A stretch of DNA of 52,575 nt, from positions 1 through 52,575 of the forward strand of contig NZ_CAKUAL010000006.1 of the NCBI RefSeq assembly GCF_934636505.1, read 5' to 3'. Shown piece by piece: positions 27,416-35,257 of this stretch (the stretch's first letter is position 1; each line of letters opens with the position of its first letter). The position numbers and the translations under genes were made by a program. The stretch is from an uncultured Ellagibacter sp. (GTDB lineage: Bacteria; Actinomycetota; Coriobacteriia; Coriobacteriales; Eggerthellaceae). A model generated the notes under the pieces. It was not told the DNA's origin and made no database searches. It saw nothing but the letters and a program-made list of their open reading frames with translations.

Positions 27416-28367
27416 GTTGTGCCGTCCATTCTCCGTCGTGCCCATGAAGCGCCGCAGCTCCTGCCGCGAATGCCTGGGCATCCATTTCTTTCTTTCCATC
27501 TGGTTTCAAGCGGAAGACCTCGAGAGCGCCGTCGGCACACCCAAGCAGAAGCCGCTTCGAGGCGAAGCGCACCTGCCCCGCACCAAGCCCGCTTGCCGCA
27601 GCCTTTCCCTGCTCGTCGTAATCGGCGCGGCATGCGTCGATGATCGTCGCGCCCTTGCCGAGCACCAAGCATTTGCTCGGATGACCCGCGCTCGCTGCGC
27701 GGACGCGACGAACAAGCAGGTCGACGCCGAGTGCCGGGTCCAAATCGAGCTCGCCCTTCTCAATCTTATGAGCGTAGGTGGCGTCGGACTCCTTCTGCAC
27801 GACCCAACGCTCCTGCCCGCGCATAATCTGCATGATCGCCGTCAAAAGGGCATGCGAGCCCAGGTTCGCGAGTTCGTCGGCGAGCACGGGAAGCGTTTTC
27901 TCCCCCACGTCGAGCGTCCGGCATACGCAGAAGGGGCCGGTGTCGAGGCCTTCCTCCATGCGCATGATGCACACGCCCGTCTCCTCGTCGTCGGCGAGGA
28001 TCGCATGCTCGATAGGAGCCGCGCCCCTCCAGCGGGGCAGAAGCGAGGCGTGCACGTTCAGGCAATGATACGTAGGGCACTCGAGAACTTCGACGGGCAG
28101 GATCATGCCGTATGCCGCAACGATGATGAAGTCGGGCCGATACTGCTCAAGCGTAGCGATGGCCTCGGGGTCTTTGAAGGTCGTCGGCTGCTCGACGGGA
28201 ATGCCGAGGCTTATCGCCGTTTCCTTCACCGGGGACGCGACGAGCTTTTTGCCCCGTCCGCGAACCGCATCGGGGCGCGTGTAGGCGGCGACGACGTTGT
28301 AGTGCTGCGAGAGATCCTCAAGGATGGTTGCCGCGAAGCTCGGCGTGCCCATGAAGACGATGCGCAT
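27408..28367 (-). CDS. fmt: methionyl-tRNA formyltransferase
   Basis: Formylates initiator Met-tRNA. The 319-residue protein begins 'MRIVFMGTPSFAATILEDL' and carries the formyl-transfer site 'CLNVHASLLPRWRGAAPIE', with catalytic Asn/His, and 'EGLDTGPFC'. The C-terminal tRNA-binding domain follows. It starts directly after the def stop and its last codons overlap rsmB, giving the common def-fmt-rsmB order. Confidence 0.96.
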   Translation of the reverse strand: MRIVFMGTPSFAATILEDLSQHYNVVAAYTRPDAVRGRGKKLVASPVKETAISLGIPVEQPTTFKDPEAIATLEQYRPDFIIVAAYGMILPVEVLECPTYHCLNVHASLLPRWRGAAPIEHAILADDEETGVCIMRMEEGLDTGPFCVCRTLDVGEKTLPVLADELANLGSHALLTAIMQIMRGQERWVVQKESDATYAHKIEKGELDLDPALGVDLLVRRVRAASAGHPSKCLVLGKGATIIDACRADYDEQGKAAASGLGAGQVRFASKRLLLGCADGALEVFRLKPDGKKEMDAQAFAAGAAALHGHDGEWTAQHA

Positions 28368-28901
28368 TCAATCCACCTCGATGGAGGTGTCGCCCGGCTT
28401 GGCGCCCTTCTTGCGCGCCTCGTCATAGGCTTCGAGCGCGCGGATGCGCGTCAGGGGGTCGCACGACTCGAAAAGCGTGCGCCCATTCAAGTGATCGATC
28501 TCATGCTGAAGGCAGCGCCCAAGAAGGCCATCGCCTTCGATTTCCCACAACTCTCCGTCGAGGTCGTAGTAGCGAACGCGGGCCCAGGGCTTGCGTGAAA
28601 CAGGAACAGTGATGCCAGGGCAAGAAAGGCAGCCTTCGCCCTGCGTTTCGGGCTCGCCTTTAAGCTCCATGATCTCGGGGTTGACCAAAACGATGGGGTT
28701 TTGCTCATTGGAGTCGTCAACATCGATGACGACCAGGCGCTTCGTCACGCCGACCTGCGGAGCTGCGATTCCGCAACCGTTGTTGTTGTACATAGCTCGC
28801 GCCATCTGCTTGGCGAGCTTCTTCAAGCTGTGGTCGCCTGGCGTGCACGGCTCGCACACCTGGCGAAGAAGCGGGTCGGGGGCAATAACGATACTGACCA
28901 C
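28368..28901 (-). CDS. def: peptide deformylase
   Basis: Removes the formyl group from new proteins with a metal-dependent site. Motif 1 'GCGIAAPQVGV', motif 2 'EGCLSCPGI' (metal-binding Cys) and motif 3 'LQHEIDHLNG' (two His ligands, catalytic Glu) are intact. The frame is open to 29003, but homology begins at 'VSIVIAPDPLLRQVCEPC'; a GTG at 28901 with AAAGGA upstream is the best start, giving 177 residues, with a TTG two codons earlier as alternative. It is the first gene of def-fmt-rsmB. Confidence 0.93.
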   Translation of the reverse strand: MVSIVIAPDPLLRQVCEPCTPGDHSLKKLAKQMARAMYNNNGCGIAAPQVGVTKRLVVIDVDDSNEQNPIVLVNPEIMELKGEPETQGEGCLSCPGITVPVSRKPWARVRYYDLDGELWEIEGDGLLGRCLQHEIDHLNGRTLFESCDPLTRIRALEAYDEARKKGAKPGDTSIEVD

Positions 28902-28931
28902 TGGCAACACGTCCTTTATTCGATTGACATG

Positions 28932-28956
28932 CGGGCGCGCAGATAGAGCGCGCCCG
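28932..28956. other. GC-rich hairpin just upstream of def
   Basis: CGGGCGCGC and GCGCGCCCG with a 7-nt loop. A TTTTT run follows only on the plus strand, where no gene is being transcribed. On the minus strand the hairpin ends about 12 nt before the def ribosome-binding site, so it could terminate antisense RNA or influence def translation. Confidence 0.4.
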
Positions 28957-29075
28957 ACTTTTTCGCTTGCGACATTGTGGCAAGCACACCCGCGCCTGTC
29001 CACCCGAAGTGCCAGGTTGAGCGGGAAACGAACACAAATCTACGGGATGCGGGCCCGCGTGGGGCCCAAAACGCG

Positions 29076-30038
29076 CTACGCGTTCGGTGTCTCGCTTTGC
29101 TTCGGGGCGTTCGGGTCGTCGGTCACGATTTCCTTGATCGACGCCGCGAGACCGGCGATTCCCTGGATATCGGAGGGGATGATGAGCTTGGTTGCACGAC
29201 CGTTCGCAACGCACTTCAGGGCCTCGTATGCCTGAAGCGTCAAAACGGCGTTGTCGGCGCCCGCCTCACGCACCATCGCGATGCCCTCTGCGGTTGCGCG
29301 CTGGACGTTGCGAATTGCCTCGGCCTCGCCTTCCGCCTCACGGATCTGCTTTTCCTTCTCAGCTTCCGCAGCGAGGATGATCGCCTGCTTCTCGGCTTCG
29401 GCGGAGAGGATCTGCGCCTGCTTCTCGCCCTCGGCAACCGTGATGGCGCTCTGCTTCTGGCCCTCTGCCAAAAGCACCGCCTCGCGCTTCTCTCGCTCGG
29501 CCTTCATCTGCTTCTCCATCGCCTGCTGGATGGCGGCGGGCGGCGTGATGTTCTTCACTTCGACGCGGTTGACCTTGATGCCCCACGCGTCGGTTGCCTC
29601 ATCGAGGATGGAGCGCATCTTCGCGTTGATGGTGTCGCGGGAAACGAGCGTCGTGTCGAGGTCGAGCTCGCCGATGATGTTGCGGATCGTGGTCGCGGAG
29701 AGGTTCTCAATAGCGACGATGGGGTTCTCCACGCCGTAGCAAAAGAGCTTCGGGTCGAGAATCTTGAAGAAGACGACCGTGTCGATCGAGATCGTGACGT
29801 TGTCCTTCGTGATGACCGGCTGCGGCGGGAAATCGAAGACCTGCTCCTTGAGCGAGATCCCCATGCGCACATGGTCGATGAAGGGGACCTTGATGTGGAG
29901 GCCGTTGTTCCAGGTGGTGAGATACGATCCCAGACGCTCGACGATGGCGGCTTCAGCCTGCGGAACGATTTTCACGCAGGTGACGGCCAAGACCACCACG
30001 ATGACGACGAGCACGATGAGGAAGGTGAGCAGTGGCAT
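29076..30038 (-). CDS. SPFH/Band 7 (stomatin-like) membrane scaffold protein
   Basis: 320 residues. A single N-terminal membrane helix ('FLIVLVVIVVVLAVTCV') is followed by the SPFH domain: 'VPQAEAAIVERLGSYLTTWN' and 'GLHIKVPFID' at its start, then 'RDTINAKMRSILDEATDAWG'. A long Ala/Glu-rich coiled coil follows (about residues 180-260). Such proteins oligomerise into membrane rings that organise microdomains and sometimes bind proteases. It lies 26 nt after an NfeD-like gene, the classic NfeD-stomatin pair. It is closest in layout to QmcA-type proteins. Confidence 0.92.
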   Translation of the reverse strand: MPLLTFLIVLVVIVVVLAVTCVKIVPQAEAAIVERLGSYLTTWNNGLHIKVPFIDHVRMGISLKEQVFDFPPQPVITKDNVTISIDTVVFFKILDPKLFCYGVENPIVAIENLSATTIRNIIGELDLDTTLVSRDTINAKMRSILDEATDAWGIKVNRVEVKNITPPAAIQQAMEKQMKAEREKREAVLLAEGQKQSAITVAEGEKQAQILSAEAEKQAIILAAEAEKEKQIREAEGEAEAIRNVQRATAEGIAMVREAGADNAVLTLQAYEALKCVANGRATKLIIPSDIQGIAGLAASIKEIVTDDPNAPKQSETPNA

Positions 30039-30064
30039 AGCGTTTCCTTTCGATAGCGGACGGT

Positions 30065-30502
30065 TTACGCTTCCGGTTCACAGGGTTTGACGATGAGCTT
30101 GATGGACTCCTGGGCAACGACCTCGACGCGCGTGCCCACAGGAAGGACCTCCCCCGTAGCGGAGCGAGCCGACCAGGTCATATGGTCGGAAAGCTCGATC
30201 CTGCCCGTCAGCCCGTCGTTGTCGATCGTCTCGCACACGACGCCGCGCTCGCCGACGAGCGTAGGCTCAGCCGAGTGACCGCGGTTGCGGTGCTTCACGA
30301 CGACGGGACGAAGGAGAATGAGGCAGAGCACCGAGACCACAAGGAACAGGACAATCTGCACGACGAACGTTGCACCGAGCAGATCGGCGACGAAAGCAAC
30401 GAGCGCGCCGACGACGAACCACATCGTGATGAGGCCGAACGAGAAGGCCTCGATAAGGGCCATGACGGCGGCCACGACGAGCCAAAGAACCATATGAGAC
30501 AT
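30065..30502 (-). CDS. NfeD-like membrane protein with C-terminal OB-fold
   Basis: 145 residues with three to four N-terminal membrane segments ('VAAVMALIEAFSFGLITMWF', 'ALVAFVADLL', 'VLFLVVSVLCLILL'), then the OB-fold NfeD domain containing 'LVGERGVVCETIDNDGLTGR' and 'GTRVEVVAQESIKLIV'. The short NfeD form, without the ClpP-like protease, partners the stomatin encoded just downstream. An AAGGAGG ribosome-binding site precedes the ATG. Confidence 0.9.
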   Translation of the reverse strand: MSHMVLWLVVAAVMALIEAFSFGLITMWFVVGALVAFVADLLGATFVVQIVLFLVVSVLCLILLRPVVVKHRNRGHSAEPTLVGERGVVCETIDNDGLTGRIELSDHMTWSARSATGEVLPVGTRVEVVAQESIKLIVKPCEPEA

Positions 30503-30606
30503 TGGTGCACCTCCTTATTCACAAGCATGCCTAATTATACCAGAGCGTATTTCCGCATCGGCGCACCGCACACAAGACTTTACGCGGTTTTGCAACTGGT
30601 TGCATA

Positions 30607-32496
30607 CTACAGACGGCCTTCGTGCGCGACGGGCTTGTGGGCAAGGCGCTTCTCGAGCAGCTCCTTTTGAAGCGCCGTCGTGGCCTGGAAAAGAAAGTCG
30701 TATTCCTCGGTCCCTTTAAGCGACTCGTCGGCAAGCTGACTGCGGAGCTCCTCGATCGCGTCCTCGGCATCGCCGATGGCAAGTTCTTCGGCGAGGAAGC
30801 GTGCGACCTCTTCGGGGGACGCCGTCTCGGTGGAGTTTCCCCCCGCAGTGAGAACACGCCCAGCACGGCCATCGACGGCAGCCGCGTTCGACACGATCGC
30901 CGCAGCGCTTGCGGCAGGATCGGACATGAGCGTGTCGAGAATGCTCGACGCGATGGCGGAATGCAGCGGGTCGTGCCACTTGGTCTGCGCGAGCACGTCC
31001 GCATGGGCAAGCGCAACAAGCGGGTTTTTCGCGAGCACGCTGAGAAGCTCACGTTCGAGCCGCAGGCGGTTGAGCTCGGTCTTCGAAAGCGCCCGACGCT
31101 GCGACGCTTGGACGGGAACGGGGGCTTGAGTCGCCGCTTCCTCATCTGCTGCTTCGCCGTAGCGCGCAGGGGGCGCAAGCTTCGAGAGCGCCTCGAGCAC
31201 ATCCTCCTCGCGAGCGCGGGTACGCCCGGCTATTTGGATGGCGTAGTCCTTCGCGAGCAGGGAGTCTTTGATGGGGGCGAGCACCGAGAGCGCCGATGCG
31301 AGCGCGGCGGACCTGCCCTCTGCGCTCGAGAGGTCGTGCGCGGCAAGGCGACGATCGATACCGTACTTCAAAAGCGGCTGCGCGTGCTCGATGAGCTCCT
31401 CAAGCTCGACGGCAGTGTGCGAGGCCATGTACTCGGCGGGGTCGAGGTTATCGGGCAGGGTGACGGCGCACAGCTCGATCCTCGTTTTGCCCGCCTCGGG
31501 CGTCATCGAGGAGTCGATGAACTCCAGCGCGCGGTCGGCCGCCTTCTGACCTGCGGCGTCACCGTCGAAGAGATAGACAATCTTCTTTTGCGCATGACGG
31601 CCGAGAATACGGATGTGGCGCATGGTGAGCGCCGTGCCGAGCGTGGCCACCGCGTTGCGCACTCCCCCTTCGTGAAGCGCGATGACGTCGGTGTAGCCTT
31701 CGCACACGATGGCGACGCCGCTCGATGCCATGGCGACTTTCGCCTTGTCAAGGCCGTAGAGCACCTGCGACTTGTGGAACAGCGGCGTCTCCTGGGAGTT
31801 GAGGTATTTCGGCTCCCCCTTCCCGACGACGCGCCCGCCGAACGCGATGCAGTTGCCCGCCACGTCGTTTATGGGGAACATGATGCGGTTGTAGAAACGG
31901 TCGCGCAGCTTGCCCTGGGAATCGCGGCTGCACACGTTCGCCTCGACCATCTCGTCGGCCTTGAAGCCCTTCGAGGAAAGATGGCGCGTGAGCACACCGC
32001 GCCCGGGGGCGAACCCCAAGTTCCAATCGTTTGGGACCTTGCCGCCCAAGTCGCGCCCCGAAAGGTACTCGCGCGCGGCCGCCGCCTCGGGCGACTTCAA
32101 GCGCATGAGCTGGAGATGGTAGAACTCGGCGGTCGCCTTGCAGATGTCTTTCAGGCGCGCCTTCTTGCTCGCGGGTGCCGCAGGCTTACCGCCAACCTCG
32201 ACGATGTCGATATGCGCGCGCTCGGCGAGCCTATGGACCGCCTCGGGAAACGAAAGGTCTTCCGCCTTCATGATGAACGCGAACACATCCCCGCCCTCGC
32301 CGCAGCCGAAGCAGTGCCACAACTGCAGCGCCGGATCGATCTTGCACGAAGGCGATTTCTCGTTATGGAAGGGACAGCAGCACCAGAAGTCGCGGCCGCG
32401 CTGCTTCACGGGAACGCGCTCGCTGAACACGGCGACGATGTCGCTCGCGTCGCGAACTTTCTGGATGTCCTCATCGGTTATGCGCCCGCCGGGCAT
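30607..32496 (-). CDS. dnaG: DNA primase
   Basis: Makes RNA primers for replication. The 629-residue protein has the N-terminal CHC2 zinc domain ('CCCPFHNEKSPSCKIDPALQ' with 'WHCFGCGEGG'), the RNA-polymerase core ('GFAPGRGVLTRHLSSKGF' and 'YNRIMFPINDVAGNCIAFGG') and the TOPRIM motifs 'CEGYTDVIALHEGG' and 'YLFDGDAAGQKAA'. The C-terminal 170 residues would bind DnaB helicase. rpoD, the usual neighbour, is not next to it; instead a membrane protein gene lies 12 nt upstream. Confidence 0.96.
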   Translation of the reverse strand: MPGGRITDEDIQKVRDASDIVAVFSERVPVKQRGRDFWCCCPFHNEKSPSCKIDPALQLWHCFGCGEGGDVFAFIMKAEDLSFPEAVHRLAERAHIDIVEVGGKPAAPASKKARLKDICKATAEFYHLQLMRLKSPEAAAAREYLSGRDLGGKVPNDWNLGFAPGRGVLTRHLSSKGFKADEMVEANVCSRDSQGKLRDRFYNRIMFPINDVAGNCIAFGGRVVGKGEPKYLNSQETPLFHKSQVLYGLDKAKVAMASSGVAIVCEGYTDVIALHEGGVRNAVATLGTALTMRHIRILGRHAQKKIVYLFDGDAAGQKAADRALEFIDSSMTPEAGKTRIELCAVTLPDNLDPAEYMASHTAVELEELIEHAQPLLKYGIDRRLAAHDLSSAEGRSAALASALSVLAPIKDSLLAKDYAIQIAGRTRAREEDVLEALSKLAPPARYGEAADEEAATQAPVPVQASQRRALSKTELNRLRLERELLSVLAKNPLVALAHADVLAQTKWHDPLHSAIASSILDTLMSDPAASAAAIVSNAAAVDGRAGRVLTAGGNSTETASPEEVARFLAEELAIGDAEDAIEELRSQLADESLKGTEEYDFLFQATTALQKELLEKRLAHKPVAHEGRL

Positions 32497-32508
32497 AGGA
32501 TGCCCCGC

Positions 32509-33228
32509 CTACTCTTCATCTTTTCGCTGGGCAGGATCGGAAGCGGCCGCAGGGGCGGGCTTGCTTCGCTTCTCGAGGCGCTTCGCCTGCTCCCTCACGT
32601 GCTCGGGGACTTCCCATTCCTTATCCTGCAGATCGAGCAGAAGCGCAGCCGCCGCCGTGCGCTGGGAGAGGCGCACGCAACCGACGGTCTCGTCGGCGAA
32701 CTCGCGGGCGAAGGTGACGCGCGCGGGAAGGATCGCAGCCCCCACCGAGGCGCCCACGGCCCCGAAGATGGCCGTGAAAGCGTTCACTTCGGCGGTGGAA
32801 ACCGACACGTAGGCGCTCGTGATCAGGATGAGAACGGTGCAGGCGATGCCAAGGCCCACCACCGCGTAGCAGAACGCGCGGCCGGCATCGTTTTTCCCGC
32901 AGACGAGGGTCGCGATGACAAGCGATGCGAGAAGCGATACCACGGTAAGCACGTTGCCGTAGGAGACGATTGGCCCGAACATGGTGAATACCGCGCAGAT
33001 GGCTGCGATGACGATGCACGGGAGCAGCACCTTCTTCGCGATTTCGCCGCGTTCATGCTCCTTTTCCGCAGAAAGGATACGCGTGCGGACGACCCTGCCG
33101 TGCGGCCAGCGGAACGACCCTGCGGCATGCTCGCGGCCGATTCCGGAGAGCTCGTCGACCTTAGACGACAAAAACCCGAACAGGCCGATTGCGACGACGA
33201 CGATCAATATGATCAAAACCCACGGCAT
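32509..33228 (-). CDS. multi-spanning membrane protein, unknown function, upstream of dnaG
   Basis: Not recognised. 239 residues with a membrane helix at the very N-terminus ('MPWVLIILIVVVAIGLFGFL') and about four more between residues 65 and 170. A soluble, charged C-terminal tail ends in Pro/Ala/Lys repeats. The ATG has a GAGGGGAAG ribosome-binding site. It is separated from dnaG by 12 nt, so it is co-transcribed with the primase, and lies divergent from dgt. No catalytic motif is visible. Confidence 0.65.
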   Translation of the reverse strand: MPWVLIILIVVVAIGLFGFLSSKVDELSGIGREHAAGSFRWPHGRVVRTRILSAEKEHERGEIAKKVLLPCIVIAAICAVFTMFGPIVSYGNVLTVVSLLASLVIATLVCGKNDAGRAFCYAVVGLGIACTVLILITSAYVSVSTAEVNAFTAIFGAVGASVGAAILPARVTFAREFADETVGCVRLSQRTAAAALLLDLQDKEWEVPEHVREQAKRLEKRSKPAPAAASDPAQRKDEE

Positions 33229-33446
33229 TGGCGCTTCCCCTCAGCTGGTATACGGTGCTTGCTAAACAATGGGATATGGTAGCACGACCGACGAACGCCC
33301 GCCCCGCGAGCACGGCCAAATGCGCAGTGCGCCTACAACCTGAGCCGAACACGCGCGTCACTGCTACAATGGCGGCAAACAAGGAAAGCGCGTCGAGCGC
33401 TCGTCTTCGCGGCAGGGTCGCACCCGCCGCGAGAAGGAAGGCAACC

Positions 33447-34676
33447 ATGTCGAAGGATTCCATACCCTACCTGACGATCGACCCGGCAATCGAGGCGGAG
33501 ATTCTCGCCGACCGCGCGGCGGGGCGGATGAGCCCCTACCGCTTTCGCGACGAGGACGTGGCCAGGCGCGAGCCGAACCCGCACGACACAGCGACGATCG
33601 CACGGCCCGCGTTCGCGCGCGACATCGAGAAGATCGTGAACATGCCCGCCTATAACCGGTATGCAGGCAAGACGCAGGTGTTCTCCTTCGTCGAGAACGA
33701 CGACATCTGCCGCCGCGGCCTGCACGTGCAGCTGGTAAGCCGCGTCGCACGGGGAATCGGGCGGCTGCTCGGGCTGAACTGCGACCTCATCGAGGCCATC
33801 GCGCTCGGGCACGATTTGGGGCACACGCCCTTCGGGCATGCGGGCGAGCGGTTCTTGTCCCGTTGCTACCACGAGCGCACCGATCGCTATTTCAACCACA
33901 ACGTCCATTCCGTGCGCGTGCTCGACCAGCTCTATCGCCGCAACGTGAGCCTGCAAACGCTCGACGGTGTGCTCTGCCACAACGGCGAGTTCGCCCAGCA
34001 GGAGCTCAAGCGCGGGGATGTGGGAACGTTCGAGGCGCTCGACGCGCTTGTCGAGGAGTGCACAGCCGACGAGCAGGTCATCTCCACGCTGCGCCCCTCC
34101 ACGCTCGAGGGCTGCGTCGTGCGCGTGGCCGACATGATCGCATATGTGGGCAAGGACCGCCAAGACGCGATGGACATGGGCGCGCTCGCCTCGCTCGACG
34201 AGTTCGAGTCCACGGTGATGGGCAAGGCGAACGCGCAGATCATCAACAACCTCACCGCCGACATCGTGAACGAAAGCTACGGCAAGGACCGCATCGCCAT
34301 GAGCGAGGCGATGTTTAACGACCTCAAGCGCGCGAAACGCCAAAACTACGAGATCATCTACAACAAGGAAGGCCTCGCCGCAAGCGACGGTATCACCGTC
34401 GGGGAGATGTTCGAGGAGGTCTATGAGAAGCTTCTCGGCGATTTGACCGAAGGGCGCGAGGAGTCCGCGATATTCAGGCACCATATCGATTATCTCGCGA
34501 GGAAGTCGCGCTCGATCACGCGCGAGCGCTACGTGGGCTCAACGGAGCCGAACCAGATTGTGGTCGACTACATCGCTTCCATGACGGACAGCTACTTCAT
34601 GGCGCTCTACGCGCACCTGTTTCCCGAGCGCGCAAACCGGGTTCAGCTGCGCGGCTATTGCGCCGACCTGCGCTAA
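33447..34676 (+). CDS. dgt: dNTP triphosphohydrolase (dGTPase-like HD protein)
   Basis: The only plus-strand gene supported in this window. The start ATG 33447 has GAGAAGGAAGG upstream, giving 409 residues. The HD-domain metal site 'LGHDLGHTPFGHAGERFL' (H...HD...D type) is intact, and 'VQLVSRVARGIGRLLGLN' and 'GRVADMIAYVGKD'-like 'VRVADMIAYVGKDRQDAMD' match the dGTPase family. It cleaves dNTPs to nucleoside and triphosphate, controlling pools or limiting phages. A TACAAT at 33365-33370 may be its -10. Its stop codon overlaps the convergent rnhA stop. Confidence 0.92.
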   Translation: MSKDSIPYLTIDPAIEAEILADRAAGRMSPYRFRDEDVARREPNPHDTATIARPAFARDIEKIVNMPAYNRYAGKTQVFSFVENDDICRRGLHVQLVSRVARGIGRLLGLNCDLIEAIALGHDLGHTPFGHAGERFLSRCYHERTDRYFNHNVHSVRVLDQLYRRNVSLQTLDGVLCHNGEFAQQELKRGDVGTFEALDALVEECTADEQVISTLRPSTLEGCVVRVADMIAYVGKDRQDAMDMGALASLDEFESTVMGKANAQIINNLTADIVNESYGKDRIAMSEAMFNDLKRAKRQNYEIIYNKEGLAASDGITVGEMFEEVYEKLLGDLTEGREESAIFRHHIDYLARKSRSITRERYVGSTEPNQIVVDYIASMTDSYFMALYAHLFPERANRVQLRGYCADLR

Positions 34677-35149
34677 CTAGTAAAACCGGTATCTTCGAGA
34701 AGGTTGGCGCCGTCGGCTGCGGCGGTCGCAAGCGCATCGCAGCGCTCGTTTTCGGGATGGCCTGCATGGCCCTTCACCCATACGAAGGTCACGTCGTGCG
34801 GCTTTTTCGCCTCGAGCAGGCGCTTCCAGAGGTCGGAGTTTTTGACGGGCTCCTTCTTCGCGTTCTTCCAACCGCGTTTAAGCCAGCCCTCGACCCAATG
34901 CTGGTTGAAGGCGTTCACCACATACTGCGAGTCCGAATGGACCTCGACGGTGCACGGGCGCTTGAGCGCCTCGAGCGCGACGATCACCCCGAGCAGCTCC
35001 ATGCGGTTGTTCGTCGTGGTGGCATACCCCTGCGAGAGCTCGCGCTCGTGCAGCTTGCCCGTCGAGTCGACGAACTGCAGCACGGCGCCATAGCCGCCAG
35101 GGCCGGGATTTCCACGGGAAGAGCCGTCGGTGTAGATCGTGACTTTCAT
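34673..35149 (-). CDS. rnhA: ribonuclease HI
   Basis: Cleaves RNA in RNA-DNA hybrids. The start 'MKVTIYTDGSSRGNPGPGGY' at 35149 with a GAAAGGA site gives 158 residues. The four catalytic acids are visible: Asp in 'YTDGS', Glu in 'NNRMELLGVI', Asp in 'VHSDSQYVVNAF' and Asp in 'NERCDALA'. A basic protrusion ('LKRGWKNAKKEPVKN') and the 'VKGHAGHPEN' His loop are present, as in E. coli RNase HI. It is convergent with dgt, sharing 4 nt of stop codons. Confidence 0.95.
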   Translation of the reverse strand: MKVTIYTDGSSRGNPGPGGYGAVLQFVDSTGKLHERELSQGYATTTNNRMELLGVIVALEALKRPCTVEVHSDSQYVVNAFNQHWVEGWLKRGWKNAKKEPVKNSDLWKRLLEAKKPHDVTFVWVKGHAGHPENERCDALATAAADGANLLEDTGFTS

Positions 35150-35172
35150 GCCGTCCTTTCGTCGAAAGCAAA

Positions 35173-35208
35173 ACGAGGGCGGGGCCCTTTGCGGGTTCCC
35201 GCCCTCGT
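35173..35208 (-). terminator. intrinsic terminator after the P1B ATPase gene
   Basis: ACGAGGGCGGG and CCCGCCCTCGT form a perfect 11-bp stem, with TTTTGCTTTC following on the minus strand, about 50 nt past the ATPase stop. It closes the fezAB-like operon and separates it from rnhA. Confidence 0.8.
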
Positions 35209-35257
35209 CTACGATACCCGAGCCATCTCGCGATGGGAAGGGCACAAAGCCGAAGCT

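Noticed and set aside
30622..33282. 886-residue plus-strand frame opposite dnaG and the membrane protein
   Set aside because: Spans two well-supported minus-strand genes and has antisense-type composition.
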